Below, piece by piece: positions 17,458 through 27,595 of a stretch of DNA of 64,000 bases. How positions within the stretch are numbered: the first letter of the stretch is position 1; every line of letters begins with the position of its first letter. The DNA comes from Aureimonas sp. SK2 (GTDB lineage: Bacteria; Pseudomonadota; Alphaproteobacteria; Rhizobiales; Rhizobiaceae). Both the position numbers and the translations under genes were made by a program. The notes beneath the pieces were generated by a model. The model had not been told where the DNA came from and searched no databases. It saw nothing but the letters and a program-made list of their open reading frames with translations. The stretch lies in contig NZ_JAPZDS010000007.1 of NCBI RefSeq assembly GCF_029813115.1, positions 181,948-245,947 on the forward strand, written 5' to 3'.

Positions 17458-18201
17458 TCAGGTGCTCGGCTCGACGCTGCCGCGCCGCTGCAGCCAGCGC
17501 GCCATCCACCAGCACAGGAAGGCCCAGGCCGAGCCCGCACACCAGCCAGCCAGCACGTCGGTCGGATAGTGGACACCGAGATAGACTCGGCTTGCCCCAA
17601 TCAGCAGCGTCAGCGCAATGGCGACCCCGATGAAGTAGCCGCGCATAATGATGCCTCGCTCAGAGCGCGCCAGAAGCGCGCCAAGTGTCAGGTAGGTGGC
17701 GGCCGAAAGCATGGCATGGCCGCTCGGGAAGCTGAGGCTGTGCACATCGACGAGATGGGCGACGACGTCCGGCCGCTGCCGGTCGAAGCCGATCTTGAGG
17801 AGGTTCGACAGAACCATGCCGCCCAACGCCGCGACTCCGATCAGCACCGCCGAGGCGCGCTTGCCCTTCATCAGCAGGTAGGCGATGGCGAGCACCGTGA
17901 TGAGCGCGAGGACGGTGTAGCCACCGAGCGCTGTGAGGTCGCGCATGATGGCCTCGACCCAGAAGGGTCCGATCGGATCGGCCGGATCGGTCGGGCTGCG
18001 CAACGCCCGCAGGATGGCTTCGTCGAAGGCGTGGGTCTCGCCCTCCCGCATCTCGCTTGCGATGGTGAGAAACGCGAAGAGAAGAGCCGACACGAGGCCG
18101 AGGACCAGCAGGCCCCGCACCTCCACCTTGCGTAGGATCGGCACGCGGCCGATGTCGAAGCGCGGTCTGAACGAGGTGGCGGTGCGGTCGATCGGTTCCA
18201 T
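17458..18201 (-). CDS. PAP2-family membrane phosphatase
   Basis: A 247-residue integral membrane protein with about six hydrophobic helices. It has all three PAP2 motifs: KIGFDRQRP, FPSGHAM and SRVYLGVHYPTD, the last with the histidine and aspartate of the catalytic triad. Such enzymes remove phosphate from lipid phosphates such as undecaprenyl pyrophosphate or phosphatidic acid at the periplasmic face. It stands alone, convergent with the rhamnose operon. Family is sure; the lipid substrate is not. Confidence 0.9.
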   Translation of the reverse strand: MEPIDRTATSFRPRFDIGRVPILRKVEVRGLLVLGLVSALLFAFLTIASEMREGETHAFDEAILRALRSPTDPADPIGPFWVEAIMRDLTALGGYTVLALITVLAIAYLLMKGKRASAVLIGVAALGGMVLSNLLKIGFDRQRPDVVAHLVDVHSLSFPSGHAMLSAATYLTLGALLARSERGIIMRGYFIGVAIALTLLIGASRVYLGVHYPTDVLAGWCAGSAWAFLCWWMARWLQRRGSVEPST

Positions 18202-18272
18202 GGATGCCTAGATAACGCGGCGGAATATCGCGGCGAGACGGGCGGGCCACGGGTGGACCCGCCCGCATTCTG

Positions 18273-18656
18273 TTACCGGCCGCGGTTCGCCTCGATCCAG
18301 GCGCGCAGTTCGGCGATCTCCTTTTCCTGCGAGGAGATCACGTCGCGCGAGATGCGCGTGAGGGTCGGATCGGTCTCGCCACTGGCGAGATAGGCCTCGG
18401 CCATGTCGATCGCGCTCTGGTGATGCGGGATCATCATGGCGGCGAAGTCGAGGCCGGGCTTGCCGGTCATCGGGGTCTTCGCCATGGCGGCGTCCATGGT
18501 CTCCATCGCCTGCATCATCCGTTGGCTGGCCGGGTGTCCGGCCGCCTGACCGTGGGCGCCGTGATCCATGGCGCCTTGGTTCATTTCCTGCGCCCGAGCG
18601 ACAGCGGGCAGGAGGGCCAGGGCCAGCGCGGCGGCAAGGATGGCCGGCGCCCTCAT
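18273..18656 (-). CDS. DUF305 family periplasmic protein, copper-linked
   Basis: A 127-residue secreted protein with a signal peptide ending near ARA-Q, then a Met/His-rich stretch (MNQGAMDHGAHGQAAGH) and the DUF305 core with MMIPHHQSAIDMAEAYL. DUF305 proteins are ferritin-like bundles often found in copper resistance loci. The start has a GGGAGG site and overlaps the stop of the cysteine-rich copper-storage gene (ATGA), so the two are made together. The Met/His content fits periplasmic Cu binding; direct function is not known. Confidence 0.86.
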   Translation of the reverse strand: MRAPAILAAALALALLPAVARAQEMNQGAMDHGAHGQAAGHPASQRMMQAMETMDAAMAKTPMTGKPGLDFAAMMIPHHQSAIDMAEAYLASGETDPTLTRISRDVISSQEKEIAELRAWIEANRGR

Positions 18657-18991
18657 TGGACGCCTCCCATCTCGCGGCAGAGACGGGCGCATTCGCGACA
18701 GGCGGCGACGCAGTCCTCCATGCCGCCGACGCGCTCGCAATCGTCGGCGCAAGAAGCGCAGATCTGCGCGCAGGCGGCACAGGAATGGCGATGCGCGTCC
18801 GATCCGGTCAACATGATGTGGGCTGAGGCCCGGCACATCTCGGCACAGGCCGTCATGAGCCGGAAATGCCCGGGCTCCGTGTGCTTCCCACCGGCCTCCA
18901 GGCAATGGTGCATGGCGGTGCTGAGGCAGGTTCGATAGCAGGCGAGGCAGGCGTCGATACAGGCCTGCATGTCGTGGGACTGATGGGTCAT
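18653..18991 (-). CDS. Four-helix bundle copper-binding protein (Csp-like)
   Basis: A 112-residue protein with 16 cysteines, most spaced every three to four residues along helices (for example ACIDACLACYRTC, CAACAQICASCADDC and CVAACRECARLC). This is the pattern of the Csp copper storage proteins, four-helix bundles that line their core with Cu(I)-binding thiolates. There is no signal peptide, so it is the cytosolic Csp3-type. I started at ATG 18991, which opens with the family-typical THQSHDMQACIDAC. Its neighbour downstream is a Met/His-rich DUF305 protein, and upstream lies a Cys/His-rich secreted protein: a small copper-handling unit. Confidence 0.88.
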   Translation of the reverse strand: MTHQSHDMQACIDACLACYRTCLSTAMHHCLEAGGKHTEPGHFRLMTACAEMCRASAHIMLTGSDAHRHSCAACAQICASCADDCERVGGMEDCVAACRECARLCREMGGVQ

Positions 18992-19084
18992 GATCGGGTT
19001 CCGTTTGATCGATTGAGATCGACCGCCGTCGCGGCGCTCCTCGGCACCGGCTCGGAGACGGTCGGCCTTCGGCACGCGGCTCGG

Positions 19085-19438
19085 TCAGGCGCGCGGGGGC
19101 GGCAGGAGAACCGGCGCGGCCCAGCCATCTCCCCTTTCATCGTGCAGCGGAGCGTCGGCACGTTCGGCGGCGGGAGGTGCCGCTGCGGGCGGCAGGGGCG
19201 CAGGCATGGCGGGCAGGCAATGGGCGACGCAGCAGGCGGCGGAGACCCGCGCTGCGCCGCCGTCGGACCCATGTCCGCGCGCCTCCAAGCAGCCCGCATC
19301 CATCGCGGCATGCACCGTCGCGGAATGCGCGGACAGGCTTGTCGGCGCGCCGTAGGCGAAGGCGAAAAGGCACAGCGTCAACGCCAGGACGCAGCGCATC
19401 CATCCAGCCGTCGTGCGGGCCGTCCTGCAAATGGTCAT
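19085..19438 (-). CDS. Small secreted Cys/His-containing protein, unknown
   Basis: A 117-residue protein beginning with a signal-like hydrophobic stretch (MRCVLALTLCLFAFAYGAP at residues 14-32). The mature part has HSATVHAAMDAGC, a CCVAHCLPAMPAP motif and a proline-rich end. The Cys/His content resembles DUF2946-type small metal-related proteins, but I cannot assign it firmly. No clear ribosome site is visible for ATG 19438; the ATG 39 bases later (19399) would still include the signal. Being 93 bases upstream of the copper-storage gene on the same strand supports a metal-related role. Confidence 0.5.
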   Translation of the reverse strand: MTICRTARTTAGWMRCVLALTLCLFAFAYGAPTSLSAHSATVHAAMDAGCLEARGHGSDGGAARVSAACCVAHCLPAMPAPLPPAAAPPAAERADAPLHDERGDGWAAPVLLPPPRA

Positions 19439-19575
19439 ACAAGGCAAGGTGCCGTCGTTCCCGGCCGTTTCAAGGCCGCCCCGTGCTTGGCGGGCCAAAG
19501 ATCGTCCTCGCGCACCGGTGACCTTGCGCCCGCCCGCCCCATCCTTCTCCCTGTTGCCAGAACGGAACCGCAGCC

Positions 19576-20241
19576 ATGGCCGACTCGCCCGACGACACGC
19601 CCCCCGAATCCAAGCTGACCCGCACCAAGCAGGAATGGGCACGCCTCGGCCGCTTCCTCACCGGGCGCCAGGAGCGGCCCGAGGCCGAACGCCTGCCGCC
19701 CGGCCAGCACCTCGTGAAGAACTGGCCGGTGCTCGATCTGGGGCTGCAGCCCGACGTCTCGCCGGAGCGCTGGCGTCTCCAGATCAACGGCGCGGTGGAG
19801 GAACCGCAGATCTGGGACTGGGCGCGGTTCCAAAGCCAGCCGCAGAGCGAGGAAACCTCGGACATGCATTGCGTGACGACATGGTCGCGCTACGACAACC
19901 GTTGGGGCGGCGTTCTGACGCGGGACCTCATGGCGATCGTGCGACCGCGCGAGGACGCGGCCTTCGTCGTCCTCGGCTCCTACGACGGCTACACCACCAA
20001 CCTCCCGCTGGCCGACTTCGCCGCCGAGAACGCCATGCTCGTCCACTCCTGGGAGGGGCGCCCGCTCGCCAAGGAGCACGGCGGCCCGGTGCGCCTCCTC
20101 GTGCCGCATCTCTACCTCTGGAAGAGCGCGAAGTGGCTGCGCTCCATCGAGTTCCGCACCGCCGACCAGCCGGGCTACTGGGAGGTGCGCGGCTATCACA
20201 ATCGTGGCGACCCCTGGGCGGAGGAGCGCTACTCCGACTAA
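19576..20241 (+). CDS. Sulfite oxidase-like molybdopterin oxidoreductase
   Basis: A 221-residue single-domain protein of the sulfite oxidase / MsrP molybdopterin fold. The molybdenum-ligand cysteine sits near residue 99 in DMHCVTTWSRYDNRWGG, and the cofactor-contact stretch GGPVRLLVPHLYLWKSAKW and the end SIEFRTADQPGYWEVRGYHNRGDPW match the family. Unlike MsrP there is no Tat signal peptide, so it appears cytosolic. No haem or membrane partner gene is adjacent. The oxidised substrate is unknown. Confidence 0.87.
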   Translation: MADSPDDTPPESKLTRTKQEWARLGRFLTGRQERPEAERLPPGQHLVKNWPVLDLGLQPDVSPERWRLQINGAVEEPQIWDWARFQSQPQSEETSDMHCVTTWSRYDNRWGGVLTRDLMAIVRPREDAAFVVLGSYDGYTTNLPLADFAAENAMLVHSWEGRPLAKEHGGPVRLLVPHLYLWKSAKWLRSIEFRTADQPGYWEVRGYHNRGDPWAEERYSD

Positions 20242-20336
20242 CGAACCTGCGCGCTTCGCGCTGGCCTTAACCGCCCTGCCCGGCCCACAATCAACCTCAC
20301 GATTCGGCCGGAAGGGCCGCACGGGAGGGAATGCGC

Positions 20337-21128
20337 ATGGACATGGGTCTCAAGGGTAAGGTCGCCATCGTCACCGGCGGATCGGTCGGCATCGGTCTGG
20401 CGGTGGCGGAAGGGCTGGCGGCGGAAGGCGCGAGTGTGATCCTCGCGGCACGCGGTGGGGAACGGGCGGACGCCGAGGCGAAACGGATCGCCGAGACGCA
20501 TGGCGTCGAGGCGCTGGGCGTCGGGGCCGACGTCTCGACCGCGGAAGGTGTCGACGCCGTCGTAAGCGCCGCCGAAGAGTGGTTCGGCGGGGCGGACATC
20601 CTGATCAACAATGCTGGGACCGGCTCCAACGAGACGGTGATGGATGCGCCGGACGACAAGTGGCAGGCCTACTGGGACCTCCACGTCATGGCAGCGGTGC
20701 GCCTCGCGCGCGGCGTGGTGCCACAGATGCGCCGGCGCGGCGGCGGGGTCATCCTGCACAACGCGTCGATCTGCGCGGTGCAGCCGCTCTGGTACGAGCC
20801 GATCTACAACGTCACCAAGTCGGCTCTGATGATGTTCTCCAAATGCCTCGCGACGGAGGTCGTCGGCGACAACATCCGCGTCAACTGCATCAATCCCGGC
20901 CTGATCCTGACACCCGACTGGAAGAAGACGGCCCGTCAGCTCACGGAGAATTCCGGCGGCGACTGGGAAGGCTATCTCCAGGGCGTCGCCGACGAGCACG
21001 CGCCGATCAAGCGCTTCGGCACGCCCGAGGAACTCGCGAACTTCTTCGTGTTCCTGTGCTCCGACAAGGCGACCTATTCGATCGGCTCGACCTATTTCGT
21101 CGATGGCGGCATGCAGAAGGGGCTCTGA
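20337..21128 (+). CDS. SDR family oxidoreductase
   Basis: A 263-residue classical short-chain dehydrogenase: TGGSVGIG cofactor motif, NNAG, the serine in NASICAV, YNVTK catalytic pair, and a C-terminal WFDGGM-like end (YFVDGGMQKGL). I used the second ATG because GGGAGG lies eight bases upstream of it and only two from the first. It stands alone between the molybdoenzyme and a convergent D,D-carboxypeptidase gene, so no substrate can be inferred. Confidence 0.87.
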   Translation: MDMGLKGKVAIVTGGSVGIGLAVAEGLAAEGASVILAARGGERADAEAKRIAETHGVEALGVGADVSTAEGVDAVVSAAEEWFGGADILINNAGTGSNETVMDAPDDKWQAYWDLHVMAAVRLARGVVPQMRRRGGGVILHNASICAVQPLWYEPIYNVTKSALMMFSKCLATEVVGDNIRVNCINPGLILTPDWKKTARQLTENSGGDWEGYLQGVADEHAPIKRFGTPEELANFFVFLCSDKATYSIGSTYFVDGGMQKGL

Positions 21129-21132
21129 CCAG

Positions 21133-22104
21133 TCAGGAGCCGGGACCGAGATAGGTGTCGATCAGCGCCTCGACGCTGGAGTCGCGCTCGCGCCCCGTCC
21201 GGCCGCCCAGCACCACCACGATGACGCCGCGCCCGTTGCGCCGGGCGCTGGCGACGAGGTTGAAGCCGGACGCGTTGACGAAACCGGTCTTCATGCCGTC
21301 GACGCCCGCGACACGGCCGAGGAGCTTGTTGGTGGCCGTGTAGTGGCGGCCGCCGTAGTCGAAGCTTTCGACCTTGAAGAGCGCGGCATATTGCGGGAAG
21401 CGCTTGCGGATCTCGAAGCCGAGGCGGGCCATGTCGCGCGCGGTCGAGATCTGCGCCTCGTCGGGCAGGCCGCTCGGATTGGCGAAGTTGGTGCGCGTCA
21501 TGCCGAGTTGGCGGGCCTTGCGCGTCATCGCGAGTGCGAACGCGTCGTCCGTGCCGCCGAGCGCCTCCGCGACGACGGAGGCCACATCGTTGGCCGACTT
21601 CACCGCGAGGCCGTACATGGCGTCCCGCACCCGGATCGTCTCGCCGGGCCGCAGGCCGAGCTTGGAGGGCGCGCGCGCCGCGGCATAGGCAGTCACCGGC
21701 ATCGCATCGTCGAGCCCGATCCGCCGTGCCTCGATCGCCTCGAACAGGAGGTAAAGCGTCATCAACTTGGTGAGAGACGCCGGACGGCGCAGACCGTCGG
21801 GGTCCTCGGCATGCAGGACCCGGCCGGTGTCCATGTCGACAACGATGGCGGCCGGCATCCGCTCGGCCACGACCTCCGCTCCGACGGTCAGCGCAGGCGC
21901 CTTCGTGGGCGGAATGAGCCCCGCGCGAACGTCGCTGCGCGACAGGTCCATGGACTGGCACGACGCCAGCGCGAGGGACAGGAGCAGCGCCGAGGCGAGG
22001 CGCAGGCGCCGGGCGACGGACGGGCGGCCGAGGGGATGAGACAAGGGCTGAGGGTCCGGCAGAAGGGTGGATCGAACCACGGAGTAGCACGGCAAACGTT
22101 TCAT
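21133..22104 (-). CDS. D-alanyl-D-alanine carboxypeptidase, probable lipoprotein
   Basis: A 324-residue S11 peptidase trimming the terminal D-alanine from peptidoglycan peptides. It shows the three penicillin-binding motifs: SLTK near residue 110, SAN near 170 and KTGF. The N-terminus has a hydrophobic stretch ending in LALASC at residue 49, a plausible lipobox. The ATG at 22104 has only a weak ribosome site; a start nearer the signal sequence is possible. It lacks an obvious C-terminal amphipathic domain. Convergent with the SDR gene by 4 bases. Confidence 0.9.
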   Translation of the reverse strand: MKRLPCYSVVRSTLLPDPQPLSHPLGRPSVARRLRLASALLLSLALASCQSMDLSRSDVRAGLIPPTKAPALTVGAEVVAERMPAAIVVDMDTGRVLHAEDPDGLRRPASLTKLMTLYLLFEAIEARRIGLDDAMPVTAYAAARAPSKLGLRPGETIRVRDAMYGLAVKSANDVASVVAEALGGTDDAFALAMTRKARQLGMTRTNFANPSGLPDEAQISTARDMARLGFEIRKRFPQYAALFKVESFDYGGRHYTATNKLLGRVAGVDGMKTGFVNASGFNLVASARRNGRGVIVVVLGGRTGRERDSSVEALIDTYLGPGS

Positions 22105-22207
22105 TAGGCTTGCCGAATCGATTAGCGGCTCCGATCGTCTGGCCGAACCGGCGGCGGCCTCCAGATAAGAGCGCCACCGCCATCCCCTCGTGATCGAAGG
22201 CCGACCC

Positions 22208-23056
22208 ATGTCCTCCATCGAAACGCCCGTCTGGTTCATCACCGGCTGCTCCACCGGCTTCGGCCACGAACTCGCCAAGCTGGTGATCGGTCGGGGCTGG
22301 CGCCTCGTCGCCACCGCGCGCGACAAGGAGCGGCTGTCGAGCCTCGTGGATCTCGGCGGCGACCGCGTCCTGCCCCTGTCGCTCGACGTCACCGATCGCG
22401 TGGCCATCGACGCGGCCGTGAAGGCGGCGGAGGAGCGGTTCGGACGGATCGACGTCCTCGTCAACAATGCGGGCTACGGCTACCAGGCCTCGATCGAGGA
22501 AGGCGACGACGCGGAAATCCGCGAGCAGTTCGACGCCAACGTGTTCGGCCTCTTCGCCATGACGCGCGCCGTCCTGCCGATCATGCGGCGCCAGAAGTCC
22601 GGCCATATCCTGAACCTCACCAGTCAGGCTGGCTTCATCGGCTTCCCAGGCTCGGGCTACTACGCCGCCACCAAGCATGCGGTGGAGGGCTTCTCCGATG
22701 CGCTCGCCGCCGAGGTCAGGCCGTTCGGCGTGCAGGTGACCTGCGTCGCGCCCGGTCCCTTCCGCACCGACTGGGCCGGCCGCTCCCTGCGCCAGACGCC
22801 GAACCGGATCGCCGAATATACCGAGACGGCCGGCGCCCGGCTGAAGATGACCTCCGACATCAGCGGCCGCCAAGCCGGCGATCCCGTGCGCGCTGGCGAG
22901 GCGATGATCCGCGTGACGGAGATGGACAAGGCGCCGCGCCACCTCGTGCTCGGCAAGGTCGCCTACGAGGGAGTGACGGCCAAGCTGAAGCAGCGGCTGG
23001 CCGAGATCGAGGGGCTGAAGGACGAAAGCCTGTCGGCCGACTTCCCGGACGCCTGA
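22208..23056 (+). CDS. SDR family oxidoreductase
   Basis: A 282-residue short-chain dehydrogenase of the type annotated as retinol-dehydrogenase-like or DltE-like. It begins with VWFITGCSTGFGHELA (TGxxxGFG cofactor motif), then NNAGYGYQ, the serine in LTSQAG, and YYAATKHAVEGFSDALA with the catalytic pair, and CVAPGPFRTDW. It is divergent from the carboxypeptidase gene across about 100 bases. Substrate unknown. Confidence 0.88.
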   Translation: MSSIETPVWFITGCSTGFGHELAKLVIGRGWRLVATARDKERLSSLVDLGGDRVLPLSLDVTDRVAIDAAVKAAEERFGRIDVLVNNAGYGYQASIEEGDDAEIREQFDANVFGLFAMTRAVLPIMRRQKSGHILNLTSQAGFIGFPGSGYYAATKHAVEGFSDALAAEVRPFGVQVTCVAPGPFRTDWAGRSLRQTPNRIAEYTETAGARLKMTSDISGRQAGDPVRAGEAMIRVTEMDKAPRHLVLGKVAYEGVTAKLKQRLAEIEGLKDESLSADFPDA

Positions 23057-23062
23057 TCCGGC

Positions 23063-23737
23063 TCAGCCGCCGCCGAGGCGGATGGCCTCCTCGATGCTCA
23101 TGGGCTCCGCCGAAGCGCTCGGTTGAGGCGCGGCGAGCTGGCGCGCGATCCGGCTCTGGCGGACCGGCGCCCGCATCACGGCGGGAGCCGGCGCGCGCGC
23201 GTCGGTCTGCGCACGCTCGGGCGGCGTGAACGGCAGGCGCCCTTCCTTTTCCGCCTTCAGGCGCTCGGCGACCATGGACTGGCTCGCCGTCGCGTCCCGG
23301 CGCTTCTCGTAGAACGAGTTGCCGCCCTGGATCGTGACGTAATGCATGTTGGTGTAGGGGAAGGCGTAACCGGCCGTGTGGAAGAACATGGCCTTCTGCA
23401 CCTCGGGGTGGCGCGCGCCGCGCAAGACGCGCTTGGCCGTCCGGGTCGCGAGATCGCGCCCCTTGCCCATGGGCTTGGTCAGCACGCCGGACGCGAACTG
23501 GTTCTTCTGGCCGACGATGCCGCAGACGGACTTCGGGTACCGGCCGGATTCCAGCCGGTTCATCACCACGGTCCCGACCGCCAGCATCCCCTCCTCCGAC
23601 GAGCGGTTGGACTCGAAGTACATGGCGCGCGCGAGGCATTCCTCGGCGCTCATGGGCGCTTCCATCCGGGCGCAACCACCGGCGAGACCGAGGGCCGCGA
23701 CGGAGAGGACGAGGGAAAGACTACGGCTCCGGGACAT
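23063..23737 (-). CDS. SleB/CwlJ-type cell wall hydrolase
   Basis: A 224-residue exported protein with a hydrophobic N-terminus ending in LGLAGGC, possibly lipid-modified. The hydrolase domain starts at CLARAMYFESNRSSEEGMLAVG (catalytic glutamate region) and continues through VMNRLESGRYP, CGIVGQKNQF and GARHPEVQKAMFFHTAGY, typical of the Hydrolase_2 family of lytic transglycosylase-like enzymes. The C-terminal 60 residues are Ala/Pro/Arg-rich and disordered. The start was placed at the signal peptide rather than at the longer frame from 23800. Probably acts on peptidoglycan in the periplasm. Confidence 0.88.
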   Translation of the reverse strand: MSRSRSLSLVLSVAALGLAGGCARMEAPMSAEECLARAMYFESNRSSEEGMLAVGTVVMNRLESGRYPKSVCGIVGQKNQFASGVLTKPMGKGRDLATRTAKRVLRGARHPEVQKAMFFHTAGYAFPYTNMHYVTIQGGNSFYEKRRDATASQSMVAERLKAEKEGRLPFTPPERAQTDARAPAPAVMRAPVRQSRIARQLAAPQPSASAEPMSIEEAIRLGGG

Positions 23738-23813
23738 TCTGCGGCCTGCTTGCAACGTCGCTCGAATTTCGCGCCGGAAGCTTAAGAAGGCGTTGAACAT
23801 TCCGGACGCGAAA

Positions 23814-23844
23814 GGGCCGCCCCGCCGGCTGGCGGAGCGGCCCC
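23814..23844 (-). terminator. Terminator hairpin after malate dehydrogenase
   Basis: A stem of 7 + 5 base pairs with one mismatch (GGGCCGC and CCGCC pairing with GGCGG and GCGGCCC) between 23814 and 23844, followed on the minus strand by TTTCGCG. It lies 27 bases after the mdh stop. Confidence 0.65.
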
Positions 23845-23871
23845 CTAAGGTTCGACGGTCGTGAGGATGGC

Positions 23872-24849
<978 letters not shown>

Positions 24850-25345
24850 GGATGAACCTTTCGTACCTGTCGGTCGAGGCGATGGTGCGGCCCTGCCCTA
24901 GCGCGACTTGTCTCTGCAATCCATGACGAAGTTCGCTCGATTGCGAAGTTTGGCACCACCCCACGGACGGCTTGACCGCCCAATATCGCGTGCAGTCCCA
25001 TCGTTGACGCGTTTCGGGAGCTTTTGCGCAGTTGCGAAGGGAGAATTGCCGATTTGCATCGATTTAGACGCTCCCAAAACCCGCGATACCGATAAATCTT
25101 TCAAACCTGCGCAAAAACCCTTGAAGGTGCGCAGAATGCGATTGTCTTTCCGCTCGTTCGCGATTTTACTCTCGTGGCAGAAGCGTCTCCCGCAGAAGAG
25201 GCGCGAGCACCGCTCGGCGAGAGGCCGGCGGCGGGGAAACAGGTCTCGGCGGACGCCGCCGGGCCACACGGGAGCGCCGGGCGCGAATCGCCCGGTCAAT
25301 GGCAAGGCGCTCATCGAAGTCGGCGCCGATTACAAGGGAGGACGC
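24850..25345. other. 496-base intergenic control region
   Basis: No convincing gene. It separates divergent mdh and the sugar-binding protein gene. The AT-richest part (about 25050-25170) contains three TGCGCA words at 25025, 25108 and 25128; the last two are exactly 20 bases (two helix turns) apart. A short dyad TTCGC-N6-GCGAA is at 24932-24947. These are candidate operator sites for the sugar operon, unproven. Confidence 0.4.
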
Positions 25346-26389
25346 ATGACGTCGCGCATCACCATCCGCCGCCTCGCCGGTCTCGTCGCAGGCACCGCCA
25401 TCGCCGCAGGCCTCCTGACCTCAGCCCCCGCCCGGGCGCAGGAGGACGTTCTGGTCGGCCTCGTCGTGAAGACCGAGGCCAACCCGTTCTTCGCCAAGAT
25501 GCGCGAGGGCGCGAGCCAGAAGGCCGCCGAGCTGGGCGTCAAGTTCCAGAGCTTCGCCGGCAAGTACGACGGCGACCACGATTCCCAGGTCACGGCCGTC
25601 GAGAACCTGATCTCCGCCGGCGCCAGCGGCATCCTGATCGCCGCCAGCGACCCGAAGGCGATCGCGCCGGTGCTGGAGCAGGCCCGGCAGGCCGGCATCC
25701 TCGTCATCGCGCTCGACACGCCGCTCGATCCGGCCGACGCCGCCGATCAGACCTTCGCCACGGACAACGTGAAGGCGGGCGAGCTGATCGGGCAATGGGC
25801 CGCCAAGACGGTCTCCGATCCCGCGACCGCTAAGGTCGGCTTCCTCGACGCGATCGAGACCCAGCCGACGGTGGACGTCCAGCGCGACCAGGGCTTCATG
25901 AAGGGCTTCGGCATCGACCCGAAGGACATGAGCCGCTACCTCGACGAGGACGATCCGCGCATCGTCGGCCACCAGTGGGGCGCGGGCTCGGAAGAAGGCG
26001 GGCGCACGGGCGCCGAGCTGCTGCTCCAGAAGGAGCCGGACCTCAACGTTCTCTATACCATCAACGAGCCGACAGCGGCGGGTGCCTACGAGGCGATCAG
26101 GGCGGCCGGCAAGGAAGGCTCGGTCGTCATCACCTCCGTGGACGGCGGCTGCCCAGGCGTAGAGAACGTCAAGGCCGGCGTGATCGGCGCGACCGCCATG
26201 CAGTATCCGCTGCTGATGGCGTCCAAAGGCGTCGAGGCGGTGGTGAACTTCAAGAAGACGGGCGAGAAGCCGGCGGCGACGCAGGGGCTCGACTTCTTCG
26301 ACACGGGCGTGACGCTCGTGACCGACAAGCCGGTGGACGGTGTGGAATCCATCACCTCCGAGGAGGCGCTGAAGAAGTGCTGGGGCTAA
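25346..26389 (+). CDS. frcB: Fructose-type sugar ABC transporter binding protein
   Basis: A 347-residue periplasmic binding protein with a twin-Arg-containing but Sec-like signal peptide ending near ARA-Q. The type I fold begins [19 protein letters not shown] and includes [39 protein letters not shown] and [19 protein letters not shown]. It most resembles FrcB, the fructose/mannose/ribose binding protein of Sinorhizobium. GGGAGG precedes the ATG. First gene of a transcript with a permease, aldolase and kinase. The sugar bound may differ from fructose, because the downstream enzymes are not those of the standard frc operon. Confidence 0.82.
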   Translation: MTSRITIRRLAGLVAGTAIAAGLLTSAPARAQEDVLVGLVVKTEANPFFAKMREGASQKAAELGVKFQSFAGKYDGDHDSQVTAVENLISAGASGILIAASDPKAIAPVLEQARQAGILVIALDTPLDPADAADQTFATDNVKAGELIGQWAAKTVSDPATAKVGFLDAIETQPTVDVQRDQGFMKGFGIDPKDMSRYLDEDDPRIVGHQWGAGSEEGGRTGAELLLQKEPDLNVLYTINEPTAAGAYEAIRAAGKEGSVVITSVDGGCPGVENVKAGVIGATAMQYPLLMASKGVEAVVNFKKTGEKPAATQGLDFFDTGVTLVTDKPVDGVESITSEEALKKCWG

Positions 26390-26409
26390 TCCCCTTCGCC
26401 TGACACCAT

Positions 26410-26464
26410 GGGCGCCTAAGGCGGCGCCCGATCGAACCGATGCGGGACAGGCATCCCGCATCGG
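26410..26464 (+). other. Two intercistronic hairpins between binding protein and permease
   Basis: Hairpin one: GGGCGCC (26410-26416) with 26423-26429, loop 6. Hairpin two: a perfect 11-base stem, CCGATGCGGGA (26437-26447) with 26454-26464, loop 6. Neither has a T-run, so they look less like full terminators than like the structures that keep binding-protein mRNA more abundant than permease mRNA. Confidence 0.65.
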
Positions 26465-26499
26465 CCGCCTCACCGGTCGCAGACGAAAGGTCGGAACCC

Positions 26500-27549
26500 A
26501 TGTCCCCCATCGACCCGGCCGCGAACAATGCGGACGCGGTGGCCCATTTCGCGGAGGAGCGGCGATCGCCCCTTCGGCGGCTGCAGCATGTCCTGCACCA
26601 GTATCCGACGATCGTGCCCTTCGTGGTCCTCGTCGTCGGCCTTCTCGTGTTCAGCCTGATCGTCGGCTCGCGCTTCTTCCAGCCCTTCAACCTGTCGCTG
26701 ATCATGCAGCAGGTGACGATCATCGCCATCATCGGCATTGCCCAGACGCTGGTCATCCTCACCGCCGGCATCGACCTGTCGGTCGGTGCGATCATGATCC
26801 TGGCGACCGTCGTCATGGGCCGTCTGGCCGTGGTGATGGGCGTTCCGGCGGAGCTCGCCTTCTGCATCGGCCTCGGCGTCGGCCTGGCCTGCGGCGCGCT
26901 GAACGGACTGCTCATCACCTATGTGAAGCTTCCGCCCTTCATCGTTACATTGGGGACCTGGAGTATCTTCGGCGCGATCTTCCTCTGGTACAGCGGCTCG
27001 CAGACGATCCGCTCGCAGGAAGTCGCAGCCGAGGCGCCCTTCCTCCAGCTCACCGCGACCGCCATCCAGGGCGGCGGCGCGCGTCTGACCTTCGGCACCA
27101 TCTTCACGCTGCTCGTGGCGGCGGCCGTCTGGTACATCCTGAACCGAACCGCCTTCGGCCGCCACGTCTACGCGACGGGCGACGATCCCGAGGCCGCGCG
27201 CCTGTCCGGCATCGACACGCGGCGCGTGCTCCTGGCGGTGTATTCGCTGGCGGGGGTCATCTGCGCACTCGGGGCCTGGGTGCTGATCGGCCGCGTCGGC
27301 GCCATCAGCCCGACTTCGGGCGGCACGGCGAACCTCGATTCCATCACGGCCGTGGTGATCGGCGGTACCTCGCTCTTCGGCGGGCGCGGCTCGATCGTCG
27401 GCACGCTGATCGGCGCCCTGATCGTCGGCGTCTTCCGCAACGGCCTCGCCCTTTCCGGTCTCGACGCCCTCTGGCAGGAGTTCGCCGTCGGTTTCCTGAT
27501 CATCGTGGCCGTCGGCCTCGACCAGTGGATCCGCAAGGTCTCGGCCTGA
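26500..27549 (+). CDS. frcC: Fructose-type sugar ABC transporter permease
   Basis: A 349-residue RbsC/FrcC-type inner membrane permease with an unusually long cytosolic N-terminus (about 45 residues before the first helix), as in FrcC. Motifs: TLVILTAGIDLSVGAIMIL, AFGRHVYATGDDPEAARLSGI, and GGTSLFGGRGSIVGTLIGAL. The ATG at 26500 follows GAAAGG. In Sinorhizobium the ATPase gene frcA comes next; here an aldolase gene follows after 46 bases and no ATPase is nearby, so an ATPase must be supplied from another locus. Confidence 0.88.
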   Translation: MSPIDPAANNADAVAHFAEERRSPLRRLQHVLHQYPTIVPFVVLVVGLLVFSLIVGSRFFQPFNLSLIMQQVTIIAIIGIAQTLVILTAGIDLSVGAIMILATVVMGRLAVVMGVPAELAFCIGLGVGLACGALNGLLITYVKLPPFIVTLGTWSIFGAIFLWYSGSQTIRSQEVAAEAPFLQLTATAIQGGGARLTFGTIFTLLVAAAVWYILNRTAFGRHVYATGDDPEAARLSGIDTRRVLLAVYSLAGVICALGAWVLIGRVGAISPTSGGTANLDSITAVVIGGTSLFGGRGSIVGTLIGALIVGVFRNGLALSGLDALWQEFAVGFLIIVAVGLDQWIRKVSA

Positions 27550-27595
27550 GGCTCCCTCCTCTCCTCATCATCCGCATCATTCGGAGCGCATACCC

